Source: Roseiarcus sp963709185
Lineage (GTDB): Bacteria; Pseudomonadota; Alphaproteobacteria; Rhizobiales; Beijerinckiaceae
Assembly (NCBI GenBank): GCA_963709185.1
Contig: CAVPVQ010000024.1
Coordinates: 664,702 to 728,701, forward strand
DNA length: 64,000 nt
Reading direction: 5' to 3'
The position numbers and the translations under genes are program-made. Under the pieces are notes generated by a model, which made no database searches, was not told where the DNA came from, and saw nothing but the letters and a program-made list of their open reading frames with translations. Every line of letters starts with the position of its first letter. Position 1 is the stretch's first letter. Positions 35,645-44,917 of this stretch are shown piece by piece.

Positions 35645-35696
35645 CCAGCTCTCAACCGGACGGCCAAGCGCTTGCGTCAAGTCGCCCGCAGGCCGC

Positions 35697-35919
35697 TCAC
35701 TCCCGCCGATGTTCCACCCGCTCGAACGCCGCCTGGCAACGGTCATGAAAAGCCGCAGCGCTCGCCCGCTTCGGGCAGTCGGCGAACAGGAAGGCACGCA
35801 GGTCGGGGGTTTTGGCGTAGCCGTTTGGCTATGAGCCGGGCGACGCTGTAGACGCCGCGGCGCTTGCACGGCGCGCAGAGGATGGTGAGCGTCGGGGTCG
35901 CGAGGTCGGAAAGAGTCAT
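35697..35919 (-). pseudogene. Small CPxxCKRRG-type protein, frameshifted
   Basis: ATG 35919 starts 'MTLSDLATPTLTILCAPCKR' 'RGVYSVARLIAK', a small Rhizobiales protein with a zinc-ribbon-like CxxC. At about 35820 the frame shifts by one base and continues as 'NGYAKTPDLRAFLFADCPKR' 'ASAAAFHDRC', with a stop at 35697. The second half restores further conserved-looking cysteines, so one base is probably extra or missing. A diverged relative lies at 61600-61776. Confidence 0.5.
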
Positions 35920-35920
35920 C

Positions 35921-36170
35921 GCGTCAGAGAAAGGCGAAATCCTATCGCCAGAGCAAGTCAAAGCGGCCCGTGCTCTGCTCAGCTGGACAAAAGAGGAGTT
36001 GGCGGGCAACTGCGGCGTCAGTACCGACGACGATCAGACATTTGGAGTCAGGCAGACGTCACCCATCGCTGCCAATTTTCTCCGCGATAAGGGACGCTTT
36101 TGAGAGCGCCGGCGTCGAGTTCAGTAATGGGGCTCCGCCAGAGCTGAGGCTGAGAAGAACGAAGCCGTGA
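35921..36170 (+). pseudogene. XRE-family regulator, frameshifted
   Basis: The frame 'ILSPEQVKAARALLSWTKEE' 'LAGNCGVS' continues one base later as 'PTTIRHLESGRRHPSLPIFS' 'AIRDAFESAGVEFSNG', together a complete small helix-turn-helix regulator of about 75 aa. The shift is near 36020 (an apparent extra base). The start codon is uncertain. Confidence 0.55.
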
Positions 36171-36216
36171 GCAAAGGGAAAGACGAGAAAGGACAGCCGT
36201 TGCCAAAGGCGTCCCT

Positions 36217-36621
36217 GTGGGATCGGACAATCGTCCAATCTCTTGGTTGGGCCAAATTGCCGTGACACGAACTCCCAGCGACTTGGAGCGCGAGCACCTC
36301 ATCAGCAAGATTATCGAATCCGCACGGCTTCAGGACCGCTTCGACCAAGCGAGCGGCTCGGCGTTGGATCGCGCGTTTGAACGGCAAAGCACTGCCGGAA
36401 AAGCCGCGATGATCTTGGTTGCCATCGTCGGTACGGTAGCGCTTTGGATCGCCGCCATGGCAGCCATCGCAGTGCTCGGGGCGCTCGTCTGGATGTTGTG
36501 GCCGGCGGTAGAGCGATGTCCCCTGCCGGCGCCAACACGCTACCCCTATGCGCTCAGAGAGACGTTTCGCTTGCCCCACGAAAACGCCAATGCCCTCAAT
36601 ACGCCATTAGTAAATGCCTGA
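36217..36621 (+). CDS. Hypothetical membrane protein
   Basis: The frame encodes 134 aa with an amphipathic N-terminal half ('DLEREHLISKIIESARLQDR') and two adjacent hydrophobic segments ('AAMILVAIVGTVALWIAAMA', 'AVLGALVWMLWPAVERC'). The start is uncertain. It follows the XRE relic on the same strand. No family recognised. Confidence 0.4.
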   Translation: MGSDNRPISWLGQIAVTRTPSDLEREHLISKIIESARLQDRFDQASGSALDRAFERQSTAGKAAMILVAIVGTVALWIAAMAAIAVLGALVWMLWPAVERCPLPAPTRYPYALRETFRLPHENANALNTPLVNA

Positions 36622-36857
36622 GCCTCTTTTATCGAATTCGGGAGGGCTGACGTCGCGAAGCCAATCGTTCATCATGCAGCCGGCTGCCCTTCTTTTTCAA
36701 TTGCTTCACTTGAGCCTAGCAGCGAGATCGGCGCGACGCGAGCCGGAGGCCAGCGCATGGACACCGCGGCGCGTGATATACCGGCGGTCCGCACGGGCGG
36801 CGCGTCACGGTCGGCTTGCCCGGGAGCGGCCTGTTTTGCACTGAAAGGGTGGACCCC

Positions 36858-36947
36858 ATGGCGCCGCTGCATTCCGGCTATCGCTCGGTGTTCCTGTTCG
36901 TCATCGTGGCGCTTGGACTGCTGTTCGCGCTCGCATCGTTCAAGTAG
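36858..36947 (+). CDS. Possible 29-aa single-helix membrane peptide
   Basis: 'MAPLHSGYRSVFLFVIVALG' followed by 'LLFALASFK' is a short head, one membrane helix and a lysine end. AAAGGGTGG lies upstream of ATG 36858. Its length and composition resemble stress-linked membrane peptides; coding is unproven. Confidence 0.3.
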   Translation: MAPLHSGYRSVFLFVIVALGLLFALASFK

Positions 36948-37077
36948 CGCGATGCCTCGCGCTGCCTCACTCATCATTCGCCGCGCGCCTCTCGCTCAGC
37001 AAAACTTTCGCGGACTGTTTGCGCGGCGTCGTTAAGGCGCGCTGAGCCATACCCTGCACGCTCGTCTTTGCTCCGAA

Positions 37078-37489
37078 ATGACAATCGCCCGGGCAGCTCT
37101 GCTACCGAAGAACTCGCCGCCGCGTTCATCGCCGCCCTGCGCGGCGCGGGCCATCGCCCGAATGTCGACGGGTCGGGGCTTCTTCATTGAGCTCAGCACG
37201 CATCCGCGGACCGATCCGAAGGCCGCATGCGCCTATGGCGTGCAGAGCGGCCGAGAGGCAGGCGTCAACGACATGAACTTCCATCTTGAACAGGCCAATC
37301 CCTTGTTCGAGCGCATTATGACGATCCCGGAGACCACGCAAGCCCAACGCGCCGCAGAGGTCCGCGCGCTGCTGGTGCGCGTGATGCAAAGACTGGCGCG
37401 GCCCGGATATCGACTGGGACACCAAGTGGGCGCGGGGGCTGCTCGGCGAATTCGCCGGCCTCAGCGCCGCAGAGCTTGCGACCATCTGA
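37078..37489 (+). pseudogene. Degenerate gene, unknown
   Basis: A plausible protein segment 'VNDMNFHLEQANPLFERIMT' 'IPETTQAQRAAEVRALLVRV' is followed after a frame change near 37395 by 'GPDIDWDTKWARGLLGEFAG' 'LSAAELATI' and a stop at 37489. The combination looks like one small helical protein with a one-base shift. Family not recognised. Confidence 0.35.
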
Positions 37490-37725
37490 GCGGGCTGCGG
37501 CGTCGTGGCGAAGGGAGGTTGGTAATCTTTCCACGGCACCCCAGGGCGTCAGCGGACCAACGCCCTGATCGACGGCCGGCGCGTCCGAAAGGCGGCGTTA
37601 ACCGGGTTCCTTCAGGATTGCCGCCGTGGCCATTCCAGCCGGCCACATGAGTTCGCGTAAGGCCGCCGGTGTCACCCACGCCGGCGGCCGGTTTGTTTGG
37701 GCGAGCTTCACGGCGTCGTTAAGTT

Positions 37726-37944
37726 TCAGTCGTGCGCCCAGCGCAGCGCGTCGCCGTGGTCCATCGTCAGCGCGGGCTTGATTCCCGGCGCCGACCGTAC
37801 CTTGATGAGCCAGCGCTTGCCGACCAAGTCTCGCACGCAGGCCTTGGCCTGCTTGTCGGTGCTGTAGAGCCACGACTGCGCGCCGACCTCCGCCTCGCCC
37901 GGATGGCTCAAAATAGAAGTCGCCTCAACGATCCATTTCGCCAC
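37726..37944 (-). CDS. Small hypothetical protein
   Basis: A 72-aa frame from GTG 37944, with CGGAG eight bases upstream. 'MAKWIVEATSILSHPGEAEV' and 'QAKACVRDLVGKRWLIKVRS' give it ordinary protein composition with one cysteine and no membrane segment. No family recognised. Confidence 0.5.
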   Translation of the reverse strand: MAKWIVEATSILSHPGEAEVGAQSWLYSTDKQAKACVRDLVGKRWLIKVRSAPGIKPALTMDHGDALRWAHD

Positions 37945-38008
37945 GGCTTAGGCTCCGAAATTCCCCGCGCCCAAATTCGGATTGTGTCGCACGCCGGCTA
38001 AGGGAAGA

Positions 38009-38254
38009 TCAAATCAGGCCCTCGGTCTTGAGCGCGCGCGTCAACTGGGCCTCAACGGCGGCCATTGCGGCTCTTCCTGTTGCGGCTTCGAGCAAAAGGC
38101 CGCCCGCGTACAGCGTCGCCAGCTTGACGTCGAGCCCGTTGGCCTCGGCCTGCAGGATGTTCTGCTCCAGCGCGAGCTTCTGCGGTCCGGAAACGAGTCC
38201 CTCGCTGAGCAGGCCGCCGATCTTGTCGAGGTCATGACCTGATCGCGTTTCCAC
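38009..38254 (-). CDS. Small helical hypothetical protein
   Basis: From a GTG at 38254 the frame gives about 81 aa, largely helical ('DLDKIGGLLSEGLVSGPQKL', 'ALEQNILQAEANGLDVKLAT', 'AAMAAVEAQLTRALKTEGL'). The upstream side abuts the ISL3 relic, so the true N-terminus may be lost. No family recognised. Confidence 0.4.
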   Translation of the reverse strand: METRSGHDLDKIGGLLSEGLVSGPQKLALEQNILQAEANGLDVKLATLYAGGLLLEAATGRAAMAAVEAQLTRALKTEGLI

Positions 38255-38257
38255 GCG

Positions 38258-38500
38258 ATGCTCAACAGCAAGGACGGGGACCAACTCGATTCATGGGTCG
38301 GAGACGCCCCGGGCAGCCTCGTCTCATCTTTCGCCGAGCGCATCCAGGCAGACAAACTCGCCATGTGGGCGGCCATCGCAGAGCCAACCTCCTACGAACA
38401 AGTTGAAGGTGAGGTCACCAAACTCAAACTCGTCAAACTGCAGATCTGCGGAGGCGCGAAGATTGACCTGCTTCAGGCGCGATTGATTGGCGCGCAGTGA
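38258..38500 (+). pseudogene. ISL3-family transposase C-terminal relic
   Basis: 'SSFAERIQADKLAMWAAIAE' and 'EVTKLKLVKLQICGGAKIDL' 'LQARLIGAQ' match the C-terminal end of ISL3-type transposases. The catalytic part is missing. A related tail is fused to an IS701 fragment at 21712. Confidence 0.7.
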
Positions 38501-38722
38501 ACCTCATCGAGTTTGCGTTTGAGCCAGTTTCACGCGCCGATTGACACTATTCGTCGCTTAACGCAATTGTTAAGTTGGTGGGCGCGCTTCCGACGATGGA
38601 TTTCGCTGGCATGTTTCACTCTAGCGCGCCGACGCGATCTCGCTCGCCTTATCCGGACGATCGCAGACCGTAACTTGGAGGGTGCCGCCCTTGACCGGCG
38701 GCGGAAACCGCGGAGATTGAAA

Positions 38723-39166
38723 ATGGCTAAGAAAGCGGCTGGGTTCGACGGGAAGATAGTCTCGCTTGGCGTCTACTCTGGGGACATCACGAAAGCTGAC
38801 CTGGACGCCTTCGGCACTGCAAAGGTCGAGCCAGGTGTTACGACGTTCCCTCATGTCGGAGACCTTTCCACCGGGAAGGTCACTTTAGCCGATCCGAGCG
38901 TCGATTTCAGCGGTAATGAAATCACTATCAAATATCCTACCTCCGAAGAGGGCCTTGAGTTCCTGGAAGAACATTTCAACGGGTTCGTATTCACGGTTCC
39001 TAAAAACGTGGACATCAAGCACGTTTCACTGGCGGCGGACAATATGGGACTGCTACCATCCGATATCCACGTCGTCAAGCATCATGAGATTACTGTCAAT
39101 TTCTCTGGGTTGAGCTTGCCGACCCATGAGGCGGCTATGGTTGAGCTGAGCGTTACATTCGGTTAG
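38723..39166 (+). CDS. Unknown 147-aa protein upstream of a type I secretion system
   Basis: ATG 38723 (CGGAGATTG upstream) opens a soluble protein starting 'MAKKAAGFDGKIVSLGVYSG'. It is rich in Asp, Thr and Val with strand-like segments ('GKVTLADPSVDFSGNEITIK', 'FNGFVFTVPKNVDIKHVSLA', 'HEITVNFSGLSLP') and ends 'MVELSVTFG'. It has no signal peptide, cysteine or RTX repeats. Being the gene directly before a PrtD/HlyD pair, it is a candidate substrate, since uncleaved C-terminal signals are usual for that route. This is inference from position; I do not recognise the family. Confidence 0.65.
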   Translation: MAKKAAGFDGKIVSLGVYSGDITKADLDAFGTAKVEPGVTTFPHVGDLSTGKVTLADPSVDFSGNEITIKYPTSEEGLEFLEEHFNGFVFTVPKNVDIKHVSLAADNMGLLPSDIHVVKHHEITVNFSGLSLPTHEAAMVELSVTFG

Positions 39167-39432
39167 TCGGGCGCCGTCGGCGCCAGTTGGAGCCGGCCAT
39201 TGGCGGCTTTTTTCTGGATTGGCGACAAAAGACGGGGTTCGCAGCAGGGCCCCGTCGTCCGCGATCGGCGCGTCAGACCGGACAACCGATTGACTGGGTG
39301 GCCATCGCTGCCGGTCTGGGTTTGGCGCCCGCTGTTTCCGATGAGCATGCTCAGGTCCCCTGCGGTATTTGTCGATAACTGGTCGTGGTTTTTCCGTTAT
39401 TGGTGATCGCCTCGAGGCGAAGGATTGATTTG

Positions 39433-41199
39433 ATGAAAAGTGGGAGAGCGAGGCGCATCACCAATGATGCGCTACGCAAGGGGCTAAGGGCGATCGCGCC
39501 GGCGTTTGCGACGGCGATCGTATTCAGCTTTTTCCTGAATCTGCTGATGTTCGTCAGCCCATTGTATATGCTTCAAATATACGATCGCGTGCTTGGCACC
39601 CGAAATCTCGCGACGCTTGTCGGGCTCACGGTGATCGCCGCGGCGCTGCTGATGGTGTGGGCGGGGCTCGAGACGTTGCGCTCGCGCCTGCTGGTGCGGG
39701 CGGGCCTTCTTTTTGATGAGCGATTTGCGGCGCCGATGTTCAAGATTGTGCATCAGGGCATCCTGTTGCAACCGGACGCCATCAACCAACAACATCTGCG
39801 CGACGTCGATACTATTCGTGAGTTTCTGACCGGCTCCGGCCTGATCGCGTTCTGCGACGCGCCGTGGTTTCCGGTATTCATTTTGGCGGCTTTCGTGCTG
39901 CATCCGTGGTTTGGCGTCATCGCGATCATCGGCGGGGTGGTGACGCTGGGACTGGCGCTGCTGAACGAGATCTCCACCCGCAAGACGCTGCTTGCCGCCT
40001 CGAAAGCCAGCATGGCGGCGGGACAGAGCGCGCAGTCGACCTTCCGCAACACCGAGGTCGTTCAGGCGATGGGAATGGTTGACGCGTTGGTTGGCCGTTG
40101 GAGCCATCATCATGATGGAGTCCTCGCCCTGCAAGCCAAAGCAAGCGACCGGGCGGGCGCGATCGTCGCCTTCACCAAGTTCTTTCGAATGTTCCTGCAA
40201 ACTTCGATTCTCGGCGTCGGCGCGTATCTGGCTGTTCAGCATGAAATATCGGCGGGCATGATGATCGCGGCGTCCATTCTGATTGGGCGCGCGCTGCAGC
40301 CGATCGAACTGGCGGTCGGAAACTGGAAGGGTTTTCTCGGCGCGCGGGAGGCCTTTGGCCGCATGGGGCGGTTGCTGGCGCTGGTTGGAGCCGAACCGGA
40401 GCGGATGTCGCTGCCGCGCCCAGCCGGATCTTTGACCGTCGAAAACATCGTCGCCGGCGCGCCCGGTGGAAAAACGCCGATCCTGCGCGGGGTGTCGTTT
40501 GCGGTCGGCGCAGGCGAACTGCTTGGCATCGTCGGTCCAAGCGCCGCCGGCAAGTCGTCTCTCGCGCGCGTTCTGGTGGGCGTGTGGCAGGTGGCGGCTG
40601 GCGCGGTCCGGCTCGACGGCTCCGACCTGTTTCATTGGGACCCCAAGGAGCTTGGACGCCATCTCGGATACTTGCCGCAGGACGTGGAATTGTTCGGCGG
40701 CACCGTCGCCGAGAACATCGCTCGATTCGAAGAGATTGACAGCGAGGCGGTGATCGCGGCGGCTCAGCTCGCCGGGTGCCACGAACTGATCCAGAATCTG
40801 CCCGAAGGCTACAACACCAATATCGGCGAGGGCGGCCAGGCGCTGTCGGGCGGCCAGCGGCAACGCATCGGATTCGCCAGAAGCCTGTATCGCACGCCCA
40901 GCCTGATCGTTCTCGACGAACCGAACGCCAATCTCGACGCGGCCGGCGAGGAGGCGCTGCTGGCGGCGCTGCAGAAGCTGAAGACGATGGGCGCCACGGT
41001 TGTCCTGGTGACCCACAAAATCAATATTCTGTCGATCGTCGACAAGTTGATGATTCTCCAGGACGGAATGGTGCAAGCTTTTGGCAGTAGAGACGAGATC
41101 TTACGTCGTGTGGCTGGGCCGAAGGTCGTCAAGAACGTTTCCGGGCAGGGATCAGCCCCTGTCGCCGCGATCAACGAAAACAAGGCGAGCCTGTCATGA
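39433..41199 (+). CDS. Type I secretion ABC exporter (PrtD family)
   Basis: The 588-aa protein has an N-terminal exporter domain ('AFATAIVFSFFLNLLMFVSP', then the hallmark 'LYMLQIYDRVLGTRNLATLV') and a C-terminal ATPase. Walker A is 'GPSAAGKSSL', the signature 'LSGGQRQRIGFARS', Walker B 'LIVLDEPNANLD' and the switch histidine is in 'VLVTHK'. It lacks the C39 peptidase-like domain, as expected for PrtD. I chose ATG 39433 over an upstream frame extension because a purine-rich AAGGATTG precedes it. It overlaps the adaptor gene by ATGA, so the two are translationally coupled. No TolC-like outer membrane gene is in the window. Confidence 0.93.
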   Translation: MKSGRARRITNDALRKGLRAIAPAFATAIVFSFFLNLLMFVSPLYMLQIYDRVLGTRNLATLVGLTVIAAALLMVWAGLETLRSRLLVRAGLLFDERFAAPMFKIVHQGILLQPDAINQQHLRDVDTIREFLTGSGLIAFCDAPWFPVFILAAFVLHPWFGVIAIIGGVVTLGLALLNEISTRKTLLAASKASMAAGQSAQSTFRNTEVVQAMGMVDALVGRWSHHHDGVLALQAKASDRAGAIVAFTKFFRMFLQTSILGVGAYLAVQHEISAGMMIAASILIGRALQPIELAVGNWKGFLGAREAFGRMGRLLALVGAEPERMSLPRPAGSLTVENIVAGAPGGKTPILRGVSFAVGAGELLGIVGPSAAGKSSLARVLVGVWQVAAGAVRLDGSDLFHWDPKELGRHLGYLPQDVELFGGTVAENIARFEEIDSEAVIAAAQLAGCHELIQNLPEGYNTNIGEGGQALSGGQRQRIGFARSLYRTPSLIVLDEPNANLDAAGEEALLAALQKLKTMGATVVLVTHKINILSIVDKLMILQDGMVQAFGSRDEILRRVAGPKVVKNVSGQGSAPVAAINENKASLS

Positions 41200-42506
41200 A
41201 AAGTCTACCCGCGAATCCGAAGCGACCGACGAATTGGCGCGGGATAGCGGCGCTCGGCTACGGCCTGATCTTCTCGACGTTCGGCGTCGTCGGCGGTTGG
41301 GCGGCGGTGACCAAGATCGATCGCGCAGTCGAGGCGCCCGGGGTCGTCTCGATTGAAACGAACCACAAGACGGTGCAACATCTGGAAGGCGGCATCATAC
41401 GGGCCATTCTGGTCAAGGAGGGCGAGTCCGTCGCGGCCGGCGCGACGTTGTTTCGCCTCGAAAACGTCCAGGCCAAGGCGACGTTCGATACGCTCGACAA
41501 TCAACTGTTTTCCGCTCTCGCGACCGAGGCCCGATTGATTGCGGAGCGCGACCAAAAGGAGGCGATTGCTTGGCCGCAGGAGATCGAAGCTCATGCCGAT
41601 GAGCCCCTTATCTCCCACATCATGGCTGACCAGCAGGCCGACTTCGCCAAGCGGCGCGATTCTCTCCAGGCGCAGGTTGACGTGCTGGAATCGCGGATGA
41701 AGCAGCTGGCGATCCAGATCGACGGCGTTCAGATCCAAAAGGAATCGACCGAAAGGCAGGTTGCTTATATTGATAAAGAGCTCCTCGGTCTTCGCGAGTT
41801 GAGTGAGAAGAATCTGGTGCCGGTGACGCGGCTTTACACCATGGAGCGGGAGCGCGAGCGGCTGGAGGGCGTCATCGGCCAAGCCATCACCGACGCTGCG
41901 AAAGCGCAGGGAGAGATCGGCGAGTATAAGTACGAGGTCCAGCAGCTCAAGGAAAAATTCCAGGAAGAGGTCGCATCGTCCCTGGTCGACACGCGTCAGA
42001 AGCTTTCCGATCTGCATGAGAGGCTCGCGGTCGCCCAGGACATCCTGCGGCGGATCGACGTCACCGCGCCGGTTTCCGGCACGGTGCAGAACCTGAAGGT
42101 CTTCACTATCGGACAGGTGGTGCGCCCCGGCGAGTCGCTGCTCGACATCGTCCCCGAGAAAGAGCGATTGATCGTCGAGGCGCAATTCTCGCCGACCGAC
42201 ATCGATGGCGTGCACGCCGGGCAGGAGGCGGAGATTCGATTCCCCGCCTTTCACTCGCGGCTCATTCCGCTGCTGATCGGCCGTCTTGAATCGATCTCGC
42301 GCGACCGACTGTTCGACGAAGGTTCAAAGCAGCCCTATTATCGGGGCATCGTGGTCCTCGATAAGGCGGAAATTCCCGAAAATCTCCGATCGAGGGTGAT
42401 AGCCGGCATGCCCTCGGAGGTCATCGTGGCGTCCGGAGAGCGCACCGTGCTGAACTATTTGATCTCCCCCTTGGCGTCGACCCTCCGAAAGACCTTCATC
42501 GATTGA
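41196..42506 (+). CDS. Type I secretion membrane-fusion protein (HlyD/PrtE family)
   Basis: The 436-aa adaptor has one N-terminal membrane helix ('GYGLIFSTFGVVGGWAAVT'), then the family motif 'APGVVSIETNHKTVQHLEGG' near residues 48-67 and a lipoyl half-motif. A long coiled-coil hairpin follows (about 110-285), then the second lipoyl part 'VTAPVSGTVQNLKVFTIGQV' and a beta-barrel region ending 'SPLASTLRKTFID'. It bridges the ABC exporter to a TolC-like pore. The 3' flank was invaded by the IS at 42695, only 188 bp beyond the stop. Confidence 0.93.
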   Translation: MKSLPANPKRPTNWRGIAALGYGLIFSTFGVVGGWAAVTKIDRAVEAPGVVSIETNHKTVQHLEGGIIRAILVKEGESVAAGATLFRLENVQAKATFDTLDNQLFSALATEARLIAERDQKEAIAWPQEIEAHADEPLISHIMADQQADFAKRRDSLQAQVDVLESRMKQLAIQIDGVQIQKESTERQVAYIDKELLGLRELSEKNLVPVTRLYTMERERERLEGVIGQAITDAAKAQGEIGEYKYEVQQLKEKFQEEVASSLVDTRQKLSDLHERLAVAQDILRRIDVTAPVSGTVQNLKVFTIGQVVRPGESLLDIVPEKERLIVEAQFSPTDIDGVHAGQEAEIRFPAFHSRLIPLLIGRLESISRDRLFDEGSKQPYYRGIVVLDKAEIPENLRSRVIAGMPSEVIVASGERTVLNYLISPLASTLRKTFID

Positions 42507-42694
42507 GGCACGACGCCGGAGGCGCTTGGGAACGGTTCGCGCTGCTGGTGATTCGGCTCTCGCGCGGGACGGCTGGTCCTTTTGGGGCGCGGCCTCGTTG
42601 TGTCGCACGAGCGAAGCGCCGCGCGCTTTTCGACGACGTAGAGATGATTTCCGGCGACAGCAGGCGGCAGTCGGCGTTTGCTTGGCGTTGCACA

Positions 42695-44266
42695 GTCGTC
42701 CGTGAAATATTCTGAACCTCGATGTTTTGTGGGTGTTTGCGCGGCTCGGCAAGTATTCGTTTTTGCAAGAATGTCAGCTCGATGAGCTTGATTTCTTGCA
42801 AATTGAACGGCGGCTTTGGGCGTGATTCTGTTCCTCCATCGGCTCGGTGGAGGGTGATTCGATGCGGCCAAGAGAACGGCGGGACAGCGGGCAGAACGAT
42901 CTGTTCAGGGCGCGTCTCGACCAGATCGTCGATCTCGATCATCCGCTGGCGAAGCTGGCGCGGACGATCGACTGGCGCTTTCTGGAGGAGCGGTTCGGCG
43001 CGGTCTATTCGGACGGATCGGGCCATCCGCCGCTGCCGACGCGGCTCCGGACGAATGCTCCGCATTCGCCTTGAGATGGCGGGATTGGCGATCCTCAAGC
43101 ACATGCACGACCTCTCCTACGAGGTTCTGTGTGAGCGCTGGATCGAGAACCCCTATTATCAGCTGTTCTGCGGCGAGGAGTTCTTCCAGCACGCGCTTGT
43201 CTTCGACCGCTCGTCGATGACGCGCTGGCGCCAGCGGATGGGCGAGGAGAGGCTCGTCGCGCTGATCCAGGAGAGCCTGAACGTCGCCACGCGCACCGGC
43301 GCGGCCAAGCCGGCCGACTTTTCCAAGGTCATCGTCGACACGACCGTGCAGCCCAAGGCGGTGGCGTTCCCGACCGACGCCAGGCTGATGCATCGGGCGC
43401 GCGAGCGGCTGATCCGGCTGGCCAGGAAGCACGGCCTGACCTTGCGCCAATCCTACGAGCGCGTCGGCAAGCGCGCGTTGATCGCCCATCAGCGCTATGC
43501 GCACGCCAAGCAGTTCAAGCGGGCCAATCGGGCGCTGCGGACGTTGCGCACCTATCTGGGCCGGGTGACGCGCGACATTGTGCGCAAGATCAAGGGCGAC
43601 GCGGCGCTGGAGGAAGTCTTCGGCATGCCCCTGATGTTGGCGCGCCGGGTGCGCGAGCAGCGCCAGAACCAGCGAGGGCCGAAGGTCTATTCGCTGCACG
43701 CGCCGGAGGTCGAATGCATCGGCAAGGGCAAGGCGCATCGCCCTTACGAGTTCGGCGTCAAGGTCTCCATCGCCACGACGCTCCATCATTCCAAGGGCGG
43801 CCAGTTCATCGCCCACGCCAAGGCGTTGCCGGGCAATCCTTATGACGGCCACACGTTGGAGGCGGTCATCCCCGAAATCGAGGCGCAGATCGGCGTCAGT
43901 CTCGCCCGCATCATCGCCGATCGGGGATACCGCGGCCACAACGCGCCGTCCGGTCATCGCTTCAAGGTCTATATCTCCGGCCAGAAGCGGCGCGTCACCG
44001 AACAAATCAAACGCGAGCTGCGCCGACGCTCCGCCATCGAGCCGGTCATCGGCCACGCCAAAGGCGAGCATCGGATGGGCCGCAATTACCTCGCAGGCCA
44101 ACAGGGCGACGCGATCAACGCCGTCCTCGCCGCCGCCGGCTACAACTTCAGGCGGCTGCTGGCCTGGCTGCAGCTCTTGTTGTTCGCATTCCTGATCGCC
44201 ATCGCCCGACCGGCGCCATCACGAAATCAGCCCGCCGCCGCTTGATCCGCGTTCTTCACGGGCGAC
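42695..44266 (+). mobile_element. IS (IS5-superfamily type), copy 1, 1572 bp
   Basis: Ends GTCGTCCGTGAA and complement of GTCGCCCGTGAA. The 6-bp target duplication is TGCACA (42689-42694 and 44267-44272). About 28 bp longer than copy 2 because of an internal insertion that breaks the transposase. Confidence 0.9.
42862..44245 (+). pseudogene. Transposase, copy 1, disrupted by a 28-bp insertion
   Basis: The N-terminal frame 'MRPRERRDSGQNDLFRARLD' to 'PPLPTRLR' ends early. About 28 extra bases at 43050-43076, containing the small palindrome CGAATGC-TCC-GCATTCG, shift the frame. The rest (from 'MAGLAILKHMHDLSYEVLCE' at 43077) is intact through 'VIVDTTVQPKAVAFPTDARL' (first Asp), 'IIADRGYRGHNAP' (second Asp) and 'AIEPVIGHAKGEHRMGRNYL' (Glu). 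Copy 2 lacks the insertion and is continuous. Confidence 0.85.
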
Positions 44267-44420
44267 TGCACACGCGACTTAAGGCGGACGATCTGCGGAA
44301 CCTGAAGCGCAATCGATCAAGACTGTCGATGCGACTTATGCTTGACAGGATCGCGGCAAGAGGCGGAATATCCAGCCGGGCAGTAGGATATCTCAATAGC
44401 GGTCACGGATGGAGCTCCAC

Positions 44421-44897
44421 ATGACAGCGACCTACGCGGAAAAGACTAAGAAGGGGGCGGTTGAATTTTATAACGACAAAGGCGTTCTAGTCGAAACGCA
44501 TTCGGGTGGAAGTCTGTCGTGGAAGGACAACAATCCCGGAAACATAGTCTATGCGCACCAGCACTCAGCCATAGGCTCTTATCATGCCAGCACTGGTTAT
44601 ACCTTCGCCATATTTCCGACTTACGAGGCCGGTGTGGCAGCTGCGGTTCATAATCTTAAGAGCGGCATCTATGCGGGCGCGGGATTGTCCATTGATCAAG
44701 GATTGCAGAAATGGACTAATCTTCCGAGCGGCTCGACGCAATTGAAAAATTACCAACATATAGTCGATACCGCGCTGGATTTGCCTGGAACGACGCACTT
44801 GAAAGATTTGACGGACACTCAACTGCATACGGTCATTGTCCTTGGTATTCAAAAGGCGGAAGGATGGTCGATCGGAACCGACACAACTTACTGCTGA
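44421..44897 (+). CDS. P5/transglycosylase-like protein in the type I secretion locus
   Basis: The 158-aa protein contains 'SWKDNNPGNIVYAHQHSAIG' and 'GYTFAIFPTYEAGVAAAVHN', the NNPGNI and FAIF-x(3-4)-G pattern of phage structural protein P5-like domains, related to lytic transglycosylases. It ends 'IQKAEGWSIGTDTTYC'. I chose ATG 44421 (GGAG six bases upstream) over ATG 44409. It has no signal peptide, so it may be exported by the adjacent type I system as a wall-acting or surface protein. It is flanked on both sides by copies of the same IS, copy 2 starting 20 bp after its stop. Confidence 0.65.
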   Translation: MTATYAEKTKKGAVEFYNDKGVLVETHSGGSLSWKDNNPGNIVYAHQHSAIGSYHASTGYTFAIFPTYEAGVAAAVHNLKSGIYAGAGLSIDQGLQKWTNLPSGSTQLKNYQHIVDTALDLPGTTHLKDLTDTQLHTVIVLGIQKAEGWSIGTDTTYC

Positions 44898-44917
44898 GGT
44901 TTTTCTATAGTTAATTT

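Noticed and set aside
39484..41076. 530-aa minus-strand frame over the PrtD-type exporter
   Set aside because: Shadow of the exporter gene, His/Gln/Arg-rich and without motifs.
42905..44101. 398-aa antisense frame over the transposase
   Set aside because: Shadow frame; a similar one appears over copy 2, tracking the IS rather than a gene.
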